Assembly (NCBI RefSeq): GCF_014650715.1
Contig: NZ_BMVM01000008.1
Location: 302,291 to 366,290 of the forward strand
Length of the DNA stretch: 64,000 bases
Origin: Streptomyces bluensis
GTDB lineage: Bacteria > Actinomycetota > Actinomycetes > Streptomycetales > Streptomycetaceae
Reading direction: 5' to 3'
The notes under the pieces were generated by a model, which saw nothing but the letters and a program-made list of their open reading frames with translations, was not told the origin of the DNA and made no database searches. Each line of letters opens with the position of its first letter. Position 1 is the first letter of the stretch. A program made the position numbers and the translations under genes. Shown one piece after another: positions 41,416-49,657 of the stretch.

Positions 41416-42348
41416 ATGCTGCCCAGCGTGGACACGGTCGACGAGTTGAACGCGGTCGTACGGGATGAGGCGTTGCTGCGACCGGCGGCGCAGGACCTCT
41501 GCGCACAACTGGGGCTCGTAGGGGCCCGGTTGGTGCGGTTCGAGGACGGTTCGCTGCCGGTGTACTCGGTCGGTGACTCGCTCGTCCTGAAGCTCTATCC
41601 CGGTTTCGAGGCCGCCGAAGCCCTCAGGGAGGCACGGGTGTTGTCCCACCTGTGGGGGCAACTTCCCGTGCCTACACCCCGGTTGCACGCGGGCGACCTG
41701 TACAAGAACGGCTGGCGGTTCGTGCTGATGTCACGGCTGCCCGGTGAGAGTCTGGCCGTGCAGTGGCACCGGATCCCGGCTGCCGACCAGGACCGGATCG
41801 TCACCGAGGCGGCCGAGACGCTGGCCGCGCTGCACGCCCTGGACCCGAAGCCGCTGACGGACGTGGTCGGGCCGCCGGACTGGAACCGGTTCCTGGCCGT
41901 GCAGCGCGCCAAGGCGGTCCGGCACCACCGTACGAACGGCCTCCCTGAGCCCTGGCTGGAGCAGATCCCGGACTTCCTGGGCTCGGTACCGCTCACCGTG
42001 CCCTCGCAAGGCGTGCTGCTGCACACCGAGTTCATGCGCGAGCACCTGACGGTCAGCCCGCAGGACGGCTGGCGGGTCACCGGCCTCTTCGACTTCGAAC
42101 CGGTCATGATCGGCGACCCGGTGTACGACTTCGCGGGCGCCGCCCTGTTCCTGACCTGCGCCGACGCCCGACAGCTCAGGCGCTTCTACGCGGCGTACGG
42201 CCGCACCCCGCACGCCCCCCGCGAACTGCTCGCCCACGCCCTGCTGCACGTCTACAGCGACCTGCCCTGGTACCTGCGCGAACTGCCCGCCCCGCCCCGC
42301 CCACGCCTCGACGACCTCGCGGAGGCGTGGTTCAGCACGGACAAGTGA
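41416..42348 (+). CDS. APH-fold phosphotransferase family protein
   Basis: 310 residues with the aminoglycoside-phosphotransferase/choline-kinase fold: ATP-binding lobe (DSLVLKLYPGFEAAEALREA), then the Brenner region, which here reads LLHTEFMREHLTV. The DFE of FDFEPVMIGDPVYDFAG provides metal ligands. The usual HGDxxxxN is changed to HTExxxxH, so the catalytic Asp and Asn are absent as such. Substrate unknown and kinase activity doubtful. Own start at 41416. Confidence 0.82.
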   Translation: MLPSVDTVDELNAVVRDEALLRPAAQDLCAQLGLVGARLVRFEDGSLPVYSVGDSLVLKLYPGFEAAEALREARVLSHLWGQLPVPTPRLHAGDLYKNGWRFVLMSRLPGESLAVQWHRIPAADQDRIVTEAAETLAALHALDPKPLTDVVGPPDWNRFLAVQRAKAVRHHRTNGLPEPWLEQIPDFLGSVPLTVPSQGVLLHTEFMREHLTVSPQDGWRVTGLFDFEPVMIGDPVYDFAGAALFLTCADARQLRRFYAAYGRTPHAPRELLAHALLHVYSDLPWYLRELPAPPRPRLDDLAEAWFSTDK

Positions 42349-42369
42349 GGGGCGAGTTGGGGCGGGTGG

Positions 42370-43362
42370 TCACCTCAGCTTCTGCGCCGCCTCGGTCGCC
42401 CAGTACGTCAGGATGTTCTGGGCGCCGGCCCGCTTGATCCCGGTGAGGCTCTCCAGAATCGCGCGATCCCGATCGACCCAGCCCTTTTCCGCCGCGGCCT
42501 CGATCATCGAGTACTCGCCGGAGATCTGGTACGCGGCGACCGGCACGTCCACGGCGTCCGCGACCCGGGCCAGGACGTCGAGATAGGGGCCCGCGGGCTT
42601 GACCATCACCATGTCGGCCCCCTCCTCCAGATCGAGGGCCAACTCCCGCAGGGATTCCCGGACGTTGGCGGGGTCCTGCTGGTACGTCTTCCGGTCACCC
42701 TTCAGGGACGAGGCGACAGCCTCCCTGAACGGCCCGTAGAAGGCGGACGAGTACTTGGCGGTGTAGGCGAGGATGGCGACGTCCTCACGCCCGATCTGGT
42801 CCAGGGCCTCCCGGACCACCCCGATCTGCCCGTCCATCATCCCGCTCGGCCCCACCACGTGCGCGCCCGCGTCGGCCTGCACCTGCGCCATCTCGGCGTA
42901 CCGCTCCAGGGTGGCGTCGTTGTCGACGCGCCCCTCCGCGTCCAGCACGCCGCAGTGCCCGTGGTCGATGGTCTCGTCGAGACACAGATCGGACATGACG
43001 AGCAACTCGTCACCGACCTCGGCCCGCACATCACGGATGGCCACCTGAAGGATCCCGTCCGGATCCGTCCCCGGAGTCCCGAGGGCGTCCTTCTTGCTCT
43101 CCTCCGGCACGCCGAACAGCATGATCCCGGACACCCCGGCCTCGACCGCCTCCACGGCCGCCTTCTTCAGGCTGTCGCGCGTGTGCTGCACGACCCCGGG
43201 CATCGCCGCGATCGGCACCGGCTCGCTGACGCCCTCCCGGACGAAGGCGGGCAGGATGAAGTCGGCCGGGTGCAGGCGCGTCTCGGCGACCATGCGGCGC
43301 ATGACAGGCGTGGTACGGAGCCGGCGGGGCCGCGTACCGGGAAAGGATCCGTACTTCGACAT
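42370..43362 (-). CDS. hemB: porphobilinogen synthase (5-aminolevulinate dehydratase)
   Basis: 330 residues. It condenses two 5-aminolevulinates to porphobilinogen. The Schiff-base lysines are in LAYTAKYSSAFYGPF and MVMVKPAGPYLD. The metal-loop region reads DLCLDETIDHGHCG, a mix of Cys and Asp between the zinc (three Cys) and magnesium forms. Start ATG 43362, where the conserved SKYGSFPGTRPRRLR begins; the frame upstream is open but unconserved. It is not in the rex-hemACD operon. Confidence 0.94.
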   Translation of the reverse strand: MSKYGSFPGTRPRRLRTTPVMRRMVAETRLHPADFILPAFVREGVSEPVPIAAMPGVVQHTRDSLKKAAVEAVEAGVSGIMLFGVPEESKKDALGTPGTDPDGILQVAIRDVRAEVGDELLVMSDLCLDETIDHGHCGVLDAEGRVDNDATLERYAEMAQVQADAGAHVVGPSGMMDGQIGVVREALDQIGREDVAILAYTAKYSSAFYGPFREAVASSLKGDRKTYQQDPANVRESLRELALDLEEGADMVMVKPAGPYLDVLARVADAVDVPVAAYQISGEYSMIEAAAEKGWVDRDRAILESLTGIKRAGAQNILTYWATEAAQKLR

Positions 43363-43460
43363 GCCCTCTACGCTACGCCTGGCCCGGGGGCCCCTTTGCC
43401 GACGGAATGTCGGCCCGCCCAGGCCGCGATGGCGGCCGCCGGCAGGGACGGGAACGGGGG

Positions 43461-44342
43461 TCAGGTGCGGCGTGCGGCCCACACCGTGCGCTCGGTGCGC
43501 ACCCGCAGATCGCCGCGGTGCAGGATGCTGTGCGGGCTGTCGGTGTCGAGTAGCCGGTCGAGAGCGGTGAGGTCCCTGGCCGTCAGGGCGGATGCGACGC
43601 TGACGCGCATGCGGCGCAGACTGCTGAGCGCGTAGCGGCCCACCGCGTTGGTGCGGGTCGGACCGATGCCGGCGGAGATGGTGCGTTCGGCTTCGACGGT
43701 GAAGCCGGCTTCTGCCAGCTTGGTTCCCCAGTCGGCGCCACGGTGGGGGACGTGCTCGGCGTGATGGTGGTCACGCGCCGCATGGCAGCGCTCCTCAAGT
43801 CCGGGAGCGTCTTCGGGAGCGTCTTCGGGCAGGAACCGGGGGAAGCCGGCCAGCTCGACGACGGCGAACAGCCCGCCCGGTGCCAGCAGACCGTGGACGT
43901 GCTCAAGGGTGCGGTCGGGGTCGGCCATGTGGTGCAGGGAGGCCGATGCCCAGACCAGCTCCGGCCGGCCGAGTTCGGGCCACACCGTCGCGTCGAGGTC
44001 GGTCTCGACGAGGTGCACGCGGTCGGCTGCTCCGGCTGCGGCTGCTTTCTCCCCCAGGCGGTGCAGATGGGCGGCTGAGGAGTCGACGGCTGTCAGCTCG
44101 GCCTCGGGAAAGTGCTTGAGCAGGGCGAGGGTGCCGGCGCCGGTCCCGCAGCCCAGGTCCACGATGCGGCGGGGGCTGGTCTCGACGGGGAGCCAGGCGA
44201 TGAGGGACGCGGTGTGTTCGGCGAGCACGTCCGCGTCCAGGTCGAGGATTTCCGTATGGTCGCCTGCGGTGTGCTCGTGGGCGTGGTGGGCGCCGTGCCG
44301 CGCTGTGTGCGGGGAGGCGTGGTTCGGGGAGGGGTGGTTCAT
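43461..44342 (-). CDS. class I SAM-dependent methyltransferase
   Basis: 293 residues. The N-terminal 30 residues contain about ten histidines (HGAHHAHEHTAGDH). SAM-binding motif I is VDLGCGTGAGTLALLKHFP (about residues 61-79), motif II LTAVDSSAAHLHRL, and there is an LHHM post-motif. UbiE-like fold; substrate unknown. It is 93 nt downstream of, and parallel to, the XRE-cupin gene. An ATGCGCAA octamer upstream (44391-44398) matches one at that regulator's start. Confidence 0.85.
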   Translation of the reverse strand: MNHPSPNHASPHTARHGAHHAHEHTAGDHTEILDLDADVLAEHTASLIAWLPVETSPRRIVDLGCGTGAGTLALLKHFPEAELTAVDSSAAHLHRLGEKAAAAGAADRVHLVETDLDATVWPELGRPELVWASASLHHMADPDRTLEHVHGLLAPGGLFAVVELAGFPRFLPEDAPEDAPGLEERCHAARDHHHAEHVPHRGADWGTKLAEAGFTVEAERTISAGIGPTRTNAVGRYALSSLRRMRVSVASALTARDLTALDRLLDTDSPHSILHRGDLRVRTERTVWAARRT

Positions 44343-44435
44343 GCGCCCACGCTAAGCAGGCCACCCGGGTGGGGCCTGGCGGCTTTCGGAATGCGCAAGG
44401 CGATGGCCCGCTGAGCTGCGGAACACGCAAAACGG

Positions 44436-45047
44436 TTACGGTGACGGGCGGTTCGCGTTCCCGGTGCTCCCGGCGTCCTCGCCGCGCTGGTGGCCACGGC
44501 GGGCGTCGCGGTCGAAGATGCCGAGGATCTCGCACGGTCCGCCCTCGGCGCCGATGGCGTGCGGAAGCATCGTGGGGAACTCCGCCGCCTGGTTGGTCTC
44601 GATCCGAAAGCGCCGGTTGCCCAGGAGCAGGATCGCGGTGCCGGAGAGGACGACGAGCCATTCGCGGCCCGGGTGGGCGCGCATGCGCGAGGGGTTGTCG
44701 GGCGGCGGGTTGGTCATCCGCTGGCGTACCACGGTCATCCCGGGATCTGCCTTGATGGGCCAGCGCATCAGCTGGTGGGTTCCGTCGATCATCGGGTGGG
44801 AGACGATGTCGTCCGTGGCGGTCTCGACCAGCTGGTCCAAGGAGGTGTCCAGGGCACGCGCGAGGGTGACGAGCTGGTCCAGCGCCAGGCGGCGCTGGCC
44901 GTTCTCGATGCGGCTGAGTGTGGACTGACTGACATTGGCGCGGGCGGCCAAGTCCTCCAGGGACCAGCCCTGGGCCACGCGCAGGGCGCGGATGCGTTTG
45001 CGTACCAGGCTGTCCAGCTCATCAGTGTCTTGCGTCATGCGCAACAT
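44436..45047 (-). CDS. XRE-family regulator with cupin domain
   Basis: 203 residues from ATG 45047 (GAGG 6 nt upstream); ATG 45038 is an alternative. The N-terminal Cro/CI HTH spans about residues 15-70 (RALRVAQGWSLEDLAARANVS, QSTLSRIENGQRR). The C-terminal cupin (about 115-185) includes HPGREWLVVLSGTAILLLG and a small-ligand pocket. Divergent from the MFS exporter, which is its likely target. Confidence 0.9.
   Translation of the reverse strand: MLRMTQDTDELDSLVRKRIRALRVAQGWSLEDLAARANVSQSTLSRIENGQRRLALDQLVTLARALDTSLDQLVETATDDIVSHPMIDGTHQLMRWPIKADPGMTVVRQRMTNPPPDNPSRMRAHPGREWLVVLSGTAILLLGNRRFRIETNQAAEFPTMLPHAIGAEGGPCEILGIFDRDARRGHQRGEDAGSTGNANRPSP
45030..45044. promoter_or_regulatory. inverted repeat TTGCG-N5-CGCAA at the XRE-cupin start
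   Basis: A 5-bp inverted repeat covering codons 2-6 of the regulator gene. Its right half ATGCGCAA recurs at 44391-44398 before the methyltransferase. Candidate autoregulatory site. Confidence 0.35.
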
Positions 45048-45058
45048 CGTATGCCTCG

Positions 45059-45130
45059 TCGGCAAGGCGCGATTAGCGTCCTTCGCGGTCGGCCCCACAA
45101 CTCCGGCGCCGGCCTCCGCGTCCTTGCCGA
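45059..45130. promoter_or_regulatory. paired sites TCGGCAAGG / CCTTGCCGA in the divergent promoter
   Basis: Two perfect inverted 9-mers (45059-45067 and 45122-45130) flank the gap between the XRE-cupin and MFS genes. The second ends just before the MFS ribosome site. A plausible operator pair for the XRE-cupin regulator. Confidence 0.4.
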
Positions 45131-45139
45131 GAGGAATCC

Positions 45140-46744
45140 ATGAGTACGAACCAGCCTGGCCAGGTGAGCGCCGAGCCGAGCGGCGTCGCCGGTGAGGGAG
45201 TGCCCGACGCGCGTCAGCGCCGCACGATCCTGATCGCCGTCTGTGTCGCGTTGATGGCCGTCATCGCCTCGGTGTCGGGGCTCAACGTCGCCCAGCCCGA
45301 CCTCGCCGTCGCCTTCGGCGCCTCGCAGAGCACGATCCTGTGGATCATCAACATCTACACCCTCGGCCTGGCCGCGCTCCTGTTGCCGCTCGGCGCGGTC
45401 GGCGACCGCTTCGGCCGCAAGCCCATGCTGCTGGCGGGCCTGACCGTCTTCGGCGTCGCGAGTGCGGCGGCGGCTCTCGCCCCGTCGGCGGAGGTCATGC
45501 TCACCGCACGTCTGTTCAGCGGCGTCGGCGCGGCGATGATCATGCCCATCACCCTCGCCGTGATCACCTCCACCTTCCCCGAGGGCGAACGGGGACGGGC
45601 GATCGGCGTGTGGACCGGTGTCGCCGGAGGCGGCGGCATCCTGGGCATGTTCCTGTCGGCCGCCCTGGTCGACGTGGCCACCTGGCGGTGGCTGTTCGTC
45701 CTGCCGGTCGCACTCGTCATCGTCGCGCTCACCATGACGCTGCGATCGGTCCCCAACTCCCGTGAGACGTCAGGGCATCCCTTCGACACCGTCGGCGCGC
45801 TGACCTCCATCGTCGCCGTGACCGGGCTCATCTTCGTTCTTCAGGAAGGCCCGGAGCGCGGCTGGACCGCGCCCGCGACCCTGCTCGGCCTCGCCGTCGG
45901 CATCATCGCCGCCGGTGCCTTCGTGGCCTGGGAGCTGCGCCGCCGGGAAGCCGCGCTCCTGGACGTGCGTCTGTTCGGCGAACGCTCTCTGGCCGGCGGC
46001 TCGATCACGCTGTTGGTGCTCTTCGGCGTCCAGGCGGGCGTCTTCGTGGTGCTCTTCCCGTTCTTCCAGGCCGTCCTCGGCTGGTCGGGGCTGCTGTCCA
46101 CCCTGGCGCTGATGCCCATGGCCGTGCTGATGATGGCGGCCTCCGGCCTCGCCCCCAGGCTGGCCGCCCGTATCGGCCCCCGAGCGACCATGACCACCGG
46201 AATCCTCCTGACCGGTGCTGGTCTGGCGCTCATGGCCGCCCTCGTCTCCGTCGACGGCGGCTATCTGTCCCTCCTGCCCGGCATGCTCGCCATGGGCATC
46301 GGCATGGGTCTGTCGATGACGCCCTCCACCGAGGCCATCACCAGTGCCCTCCCTCGCGAGCGGCAGGGCGTCGCGTCCGCGCTCAACGACGTCACCCGCG
46401 AGTTCGGGACCGCACTCGGCGTCGCTCTGCTCGGAGCACTGCTGTCCTCCGGCTACCGCAGCGCCATCGAGCCCCGGCTCGCCGGCGTTCCCCAGGGCCC
46501 GGCCGACACCGCACGCGAAGGCGTCGCCAACGCCGTCGACGCCGCGCACCAGGCCGGTCCCCGCGCGCGGGCTCTGATCCATGCCGCCCAGGAGTCGTTC
46601 GTCGACGGCTGGCAGCACGCCATGTGGGCGGGAGTCGCCATCATGGCCGCGCTCTTTTTCTACGTCGCCGCCCGAGGACCACAGCAGCCCACCACCCGCA
46701 CACCGGCGAACGAACCGGAACCAGCCGGCGCGACCGCCCGATAG
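45140..46744 (+). CDS. MFS multidrug exporter, DHA2 (14-helix) type
   Basis: 534 residues with about 14 membrane helices. Motif A GDRFGRKPMLLAG follows helix 2, and motif C-like GVAGGGGILGMFLSAALV lies in helix 5. Drug:proton antiporter of the EmrB/QacA group. AGAGGA lies 5 nt before ATG 45140. Divergent from an XRE-cupin regulator, so expression is probably induced by its substrate, which is unknown. Confidence 0.9.
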   Translation: MSTNQPGQVSAEPSGVAGEGVPDARQRRTILIAVCVALMAVIASVSGLNVAQPDLAVAFGASQSTILWIINIYTLGLAALLLPLGAVGDRFGRKPMLLAGLTVFGVASAAAALAPSAEVMLTARLFSGVGAAMIMPITLAVITSTFPEGERGRAIGVWTGVAGGGGILGMFLSAALVDVATWRWLFVLPVALVIVALTMTLRSVPNSRETSGHPFDTVGALTSIVAVTGLIFVLQEGPERGWTAPATLLGLAVGIIAAGAFVAWELRRREAALLDVRLFGERSLAGGSITLLVLFGVQAGVFVVLFPFFQAVLGWSGLLSTLALMPMAVLMMAASGLAPRLAARIGPRATMTTGILLTGAGLALMAALVSVDGGYLSLLPGMLAMGIGMGLSMTPSTEAITSALPRERQGVASALNDVTREFGTALGVALLGALLSSGYRSAIEPRLAGVPQGPADTAREGVANAVDAAHQAGPRARALIHAAQESFVDGWQHAMWAGVAIMAALFFYVAARGPQQPTTRTPANEPEPAGATAR

Positions 46745-46891
46745 CCCCGGACCGCCGCCCAGACCACGAGACGCACACTCCAGGCCCCCGGGCGGGAGGG
46801 TCCTACAGCCCTGACAGCCCGCACCCCCCGGCGCCTGGCAGGCGGAGTCCGGCGGCAGCCCCCGCAACCACCGACAGCCCGAACACGCACG

Positions 46892-46921
46892 GACGGCGGG
46901 GCACCCGCAGGCCCCGCCGTC
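46892..46921. terminator. terminator between the MFS gene and hemD
   Basis: GACGGCGGGG and CCCCGCCGTC arms with a 10-nt loop, in the 211-bp gap between convergent genes. Confidence 0.75.
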
Positions 46922-46955
46922 CCGTGTCAGTCGCTGTCAGGTCGTCATCAGGTCG

Positions 46956-48677
46956 TCAGGTCGTCGTGGACCGACGCCTCCGCGCCCCCGGCCTCCGCTC
47001 GCTCGGCCGCGTCACCGGATCCCCCGCGTCCAGTGCGGCAGCCCTCCGCCGGGCGCCGAAGTCCGCCAACGCCTCCGCCAGCTTGTGGACCGACGGCTCG
47101 GGAGCCATCACATCCACCCGCAGCCCGTGCTCCTCGGCGGTCTTGGCGGTCGCCGGACCGATGCACGCGATCACCGTCACGTTGTGCGGCTTGCCCGCGA
47201 TACCCACCAGGTTCCGCACCGTCGAGGACGACGTGAACAGAACGGCGTCAAAACCGCCGCCCTTGATCGCCTCCCGGGTCTCCGCCGGCGGCGGCGACGC
47301 CCGCACGGTCCGGTACGCCGTGACGTCGTCGACCTCCCAGCCCAGCTCGATGAGCCCGGCGACCAGCGTCTCCGTGGCGATGTCGGCACGCGGCAGGAAC
47401 ACCCGGTCAATCGGATCGAAAACAGGATCGTAAGGCGGCCAGTCCTCCAGCAGCCCCGCCGCCGACTGCTCCCCGCTCGGCACCAGGTCCGGCTTCACAC
47501 CGAAGGCCACCAGCGCCCTGGCCGTCTGCTCGCCCACCGCGGCGACCTTGATCCCGGCGAAGGCCCGTGCGTCGAGCCCGTACTCCTCGAACTTCTCCCG
47601 GACCGCTTTCACCGCGTTGACCGACGTGAACGCGATCCACTCGTACCGGCCCGTCACCAGGCCCTTCACGGCCCGCTCCATCTGCTGGGGCGTCCGTGGC
47701 GGCTCGACGGCGATCGTCGGCACCTCGTGCGGCACGGCCCCGTACGAGCGCAACTGGTCGGAGAGCGACGCCGCCTGCTCCTTGGTCCGCGGTACGAGGA
47801 CCTTCCAGCCGAACAGCGGCTTGGACTCGAACCAGGACAGCTGGTCGCGCTGGGCGGGGGCGGAACGCTCACCGACCACGGCTATCACCGGCCGGCCGCC
47901 CTCCGGCGAGGGCAGCACCTTGGCCTGCTTCAGGGTCTGCGCGATGGTGCCGAGCGTCGCGGTCCAGGTGCGCTGCCGGGTCGTCGTACCGGCGACGGTC
48001 ACCGTCATCGGGGTGTCCGGCTTACGGCCGCCCGCCACCAGCTCACCGGCCGCCGCGGCGACCGAGTCCAGCGTCGTGGACACCACCACCGTCCCGTCCG
48101 ACGCCCCGACCTCCGTCCAGCACCGGTCGGAGGCCGTGCGCGCGTCCACGAACCGTACGTCCGCGCCCTGCGCGTCCCGCAGCGGCACACCCGCGTACGC
48201 GGGCACGCCCACGGCGGCGGCCACACCGGGCACGACCTCGAACGGCACGCCCTCGGCGGCGCACGCCATCATCTCCTCGGCGGCGTACGTGTCGAGGCCG
48301 GGGTCACCGGACACCGCACGGACGACCCGCCTGCCGCCCCGCGCGGCCTCCATGACAAGATGTGCCGCATCTCGCGCGGCGGGTGCGCCAGCGGTGGTTG
48401 ACGCGCCGTCGACAACCGCCAGCTGCGGTGTGCCCGTGCCCGGGAACGTATCCGCGCGGGACGCGGCAGCCGGATCGGCGTCCGTGTCCAGGACGGCGAC
48501 GCCCGACCGGGCGTGCGCGCGGACCACGTCGAGCACCTCGTGCTCACCGACGAGGACGTCCGCGTTCGCCAGCGCCTCCACGGCGCGCAGTGTGAGCAGT
48601 CCCGGATCGCCGGGTCCGGCACCGAGGAAGGTGACGTGCCCGTGGTCCTGACCGGCGGGAAGGGTGGTGGGGCTCAA
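46956..48677 (-). CDS. hemD: uroporphyrinogen-III C-methyltransferase / uroporphyrinogen-III synthase fusion
   Basis: 573 residues. The N-terminal tetrapyrrole methylase half (about 15-240) has SAM motif GAGPGDPGLLTLRAVEAL and VSGDPGLDTYAAEE. The C-terminal HemD half (about 285-545) closes hydroxymethylbilane to uroporphyrinogen III (VLVPRTKEQAASLSDQLRSYG; FTSVNAVKA). The fusion joins haem and sirohaem/B12 branching. TTG start at 48677 overlaps the hemC stop as TTGA. The basic tail (RRPGARRRRSTTT) is unconserved. Last gene of rex-hemA-hemC-hemD. Confidence 0.92.
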   Translation of the reverse strand: MSPTTLPAGQDHGHVTFLGAGPGDPGLLTLRAVEALANADVLVGEHEVLDVVRAHARSGVAVLDTDADPAAASRADTFPGTGTPQLAVVDGASTTAGAPAARDAAHLVMEAARGGRRVVRAVSGDPGLDTYAAEEMMACAAEGVPFEVVPGVAAAVGVPAYAGVPLRDAQGADVRFVDARTASDRCWTEVGASDGTVVVSTTLDSVAAAAGELVAGGRKPDTPMTVTVAGTTTRQRTWTATLGTIAQTLKQAKVLPSPEGGRPVIAVVGERSAPAQRDQLSWFESKPLFGWKVLVPRTKEQAASLSDQLRSYGAVPHEVPTIAVEPPRTPQQMERAVKGLVTGRYEWIAFTSVNAVKAVREKFEEYGLDARAFAGIKVAAVGEQTARALVAFGVKPDLVPSGEQSAAGLLEDWPPYDPVFDPIDRVFLPRADIATETLVAGLIELGWEVDDVTAYRTVRASPPPAETREAIKGGGFDAVLFTSSSTVRNLVGIAGKPHNVTVIACIGPATAKTAEEHGLRVDVMAPEPSVHKLAEALADFGARRRAAALDAGDPVTRPSERRPGARRRRSTTT

Positions 48678-49657
48678 TGTGCTCGCTCCCCCATCAGACC
48701 GGCCGCGCCCTTGGCAAGCATCTCGGCGGCGAGTTCACGGCCGAGCGCCATTGCTTGGTCGTACGTCTCGGGCACGGGACCGGTGGTGGACAGCTGCACC
48801 AGCGTCGAGCCGTCGGTGGTGCCGACGACGCCGCGCAGGCGCATTTCCTTGACAATCTGCCCGTCGGCCAGAAGGTCGGCGAGCGCGCCCACGGGGGCAC
48901 TGCAACCGGCCTCAAGGGCGGCGAGAAGGGACCGCTCGGCGGTCACGGCGCCCCGCGTGTGCGGGTCGTCGAGCTCACTGAGCGCGGCGAGGAGAGCTGC
49001 TGCTTCGGCGGTGTTCCCCGCCCTGCACTCGATCGCCAGTGCCCCCTGGCCGGGGGCGGGCAAAACCATGTCGACCGGCAGGAAGTCGGTGACCTCGTCG
49101 ATCCGGCCGATCCTGCTGAGGCCGGCGGCGGCGAGGACGACGGCGTCCAGCTGACCGTTCCTCACGTATCCGATGCGGGTGTCGATGTTCCCCCGGATCG
49201 GCACGGTCTCGATGCGCAGCCCGTGGCTGCGCGCGTACGCGTTCAGCTGGGCCATGCGCCGCGGGGAACCGGTCCCCACACGCGCGCCCTCGGGCAGGTC
49301 GCAGAAGCGCAGCCCGTCCCGGGCGACCAGCACGTCACGCGGGTCCTCCCGCTTCGGCACGGCGGCCAGCGCCAGCTCGTCGGGCTGTGCGGTGGGCAGG
49401 TCCTTGAGGGAGTGCACCGCGAAGTCGACCTCGCCGCGCAGCAGCGCGTCCCGCAGCGCGGTGACGAAGACTCCGGTTCCGCCGATCTGTGCGAGGTGCT
49501 CGCGGGACGTGTCGCCGTAGGTGGTGATCTCCACGAGCTCGACGGGCCGTCCGGTCACCTGGCTCACGGCGTCCGCCACCTGCCCGGACTGGGCCATGGC
49601 GAGCTTGCTCCGCCTGGTCCCGAGCCTCAGGGCTCCTTGTACGTGTGGCTCACTCAT
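48674..49657 (-). CDS. hemC: porphobilinogen deaminase (hydroxymethylbilane synthase)
   Basis: 327 residues. It polymerises four porphobilinogens. The dipyrromethane cofactor Cys is in LEAGCSAPVGA (about residue 250). Conserved RRSKLAMAQ, DFAVHSLKDLPT and GTGSPRRMAQL are present. The start overlaps the hemA stop by 4 nt. Full length. Confidence 0.96.
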   Translation of the reverse strand: MSEPHVQGALRLGTRRSKLAMAQSGQVADAVSQVTGRPVELVEITTYGDTSREHLAQIGGTGVFVTALRDALLRGEVDFAVHSLKDLPTAQPDELALAAVPKREDPRDVLVARDGLRFCDLPEGARVGTGSPRRMAQLNAYARSHGLRIETVPIRGNIDTRIGYVRNGQLDAVVLAAAGLSRIGRIDEVTDFLPVDMVLPAPGQGALAIECRAGNTAEAAALLAALSELDDPHTRGAVTAERSLLAALEAGCSAPVGALADLLADGQIVKEMRLRGVVGTTDGSTLVQLSTTGPVPETYDQAMALGRELAAEMLAKGAAGLMGERAH

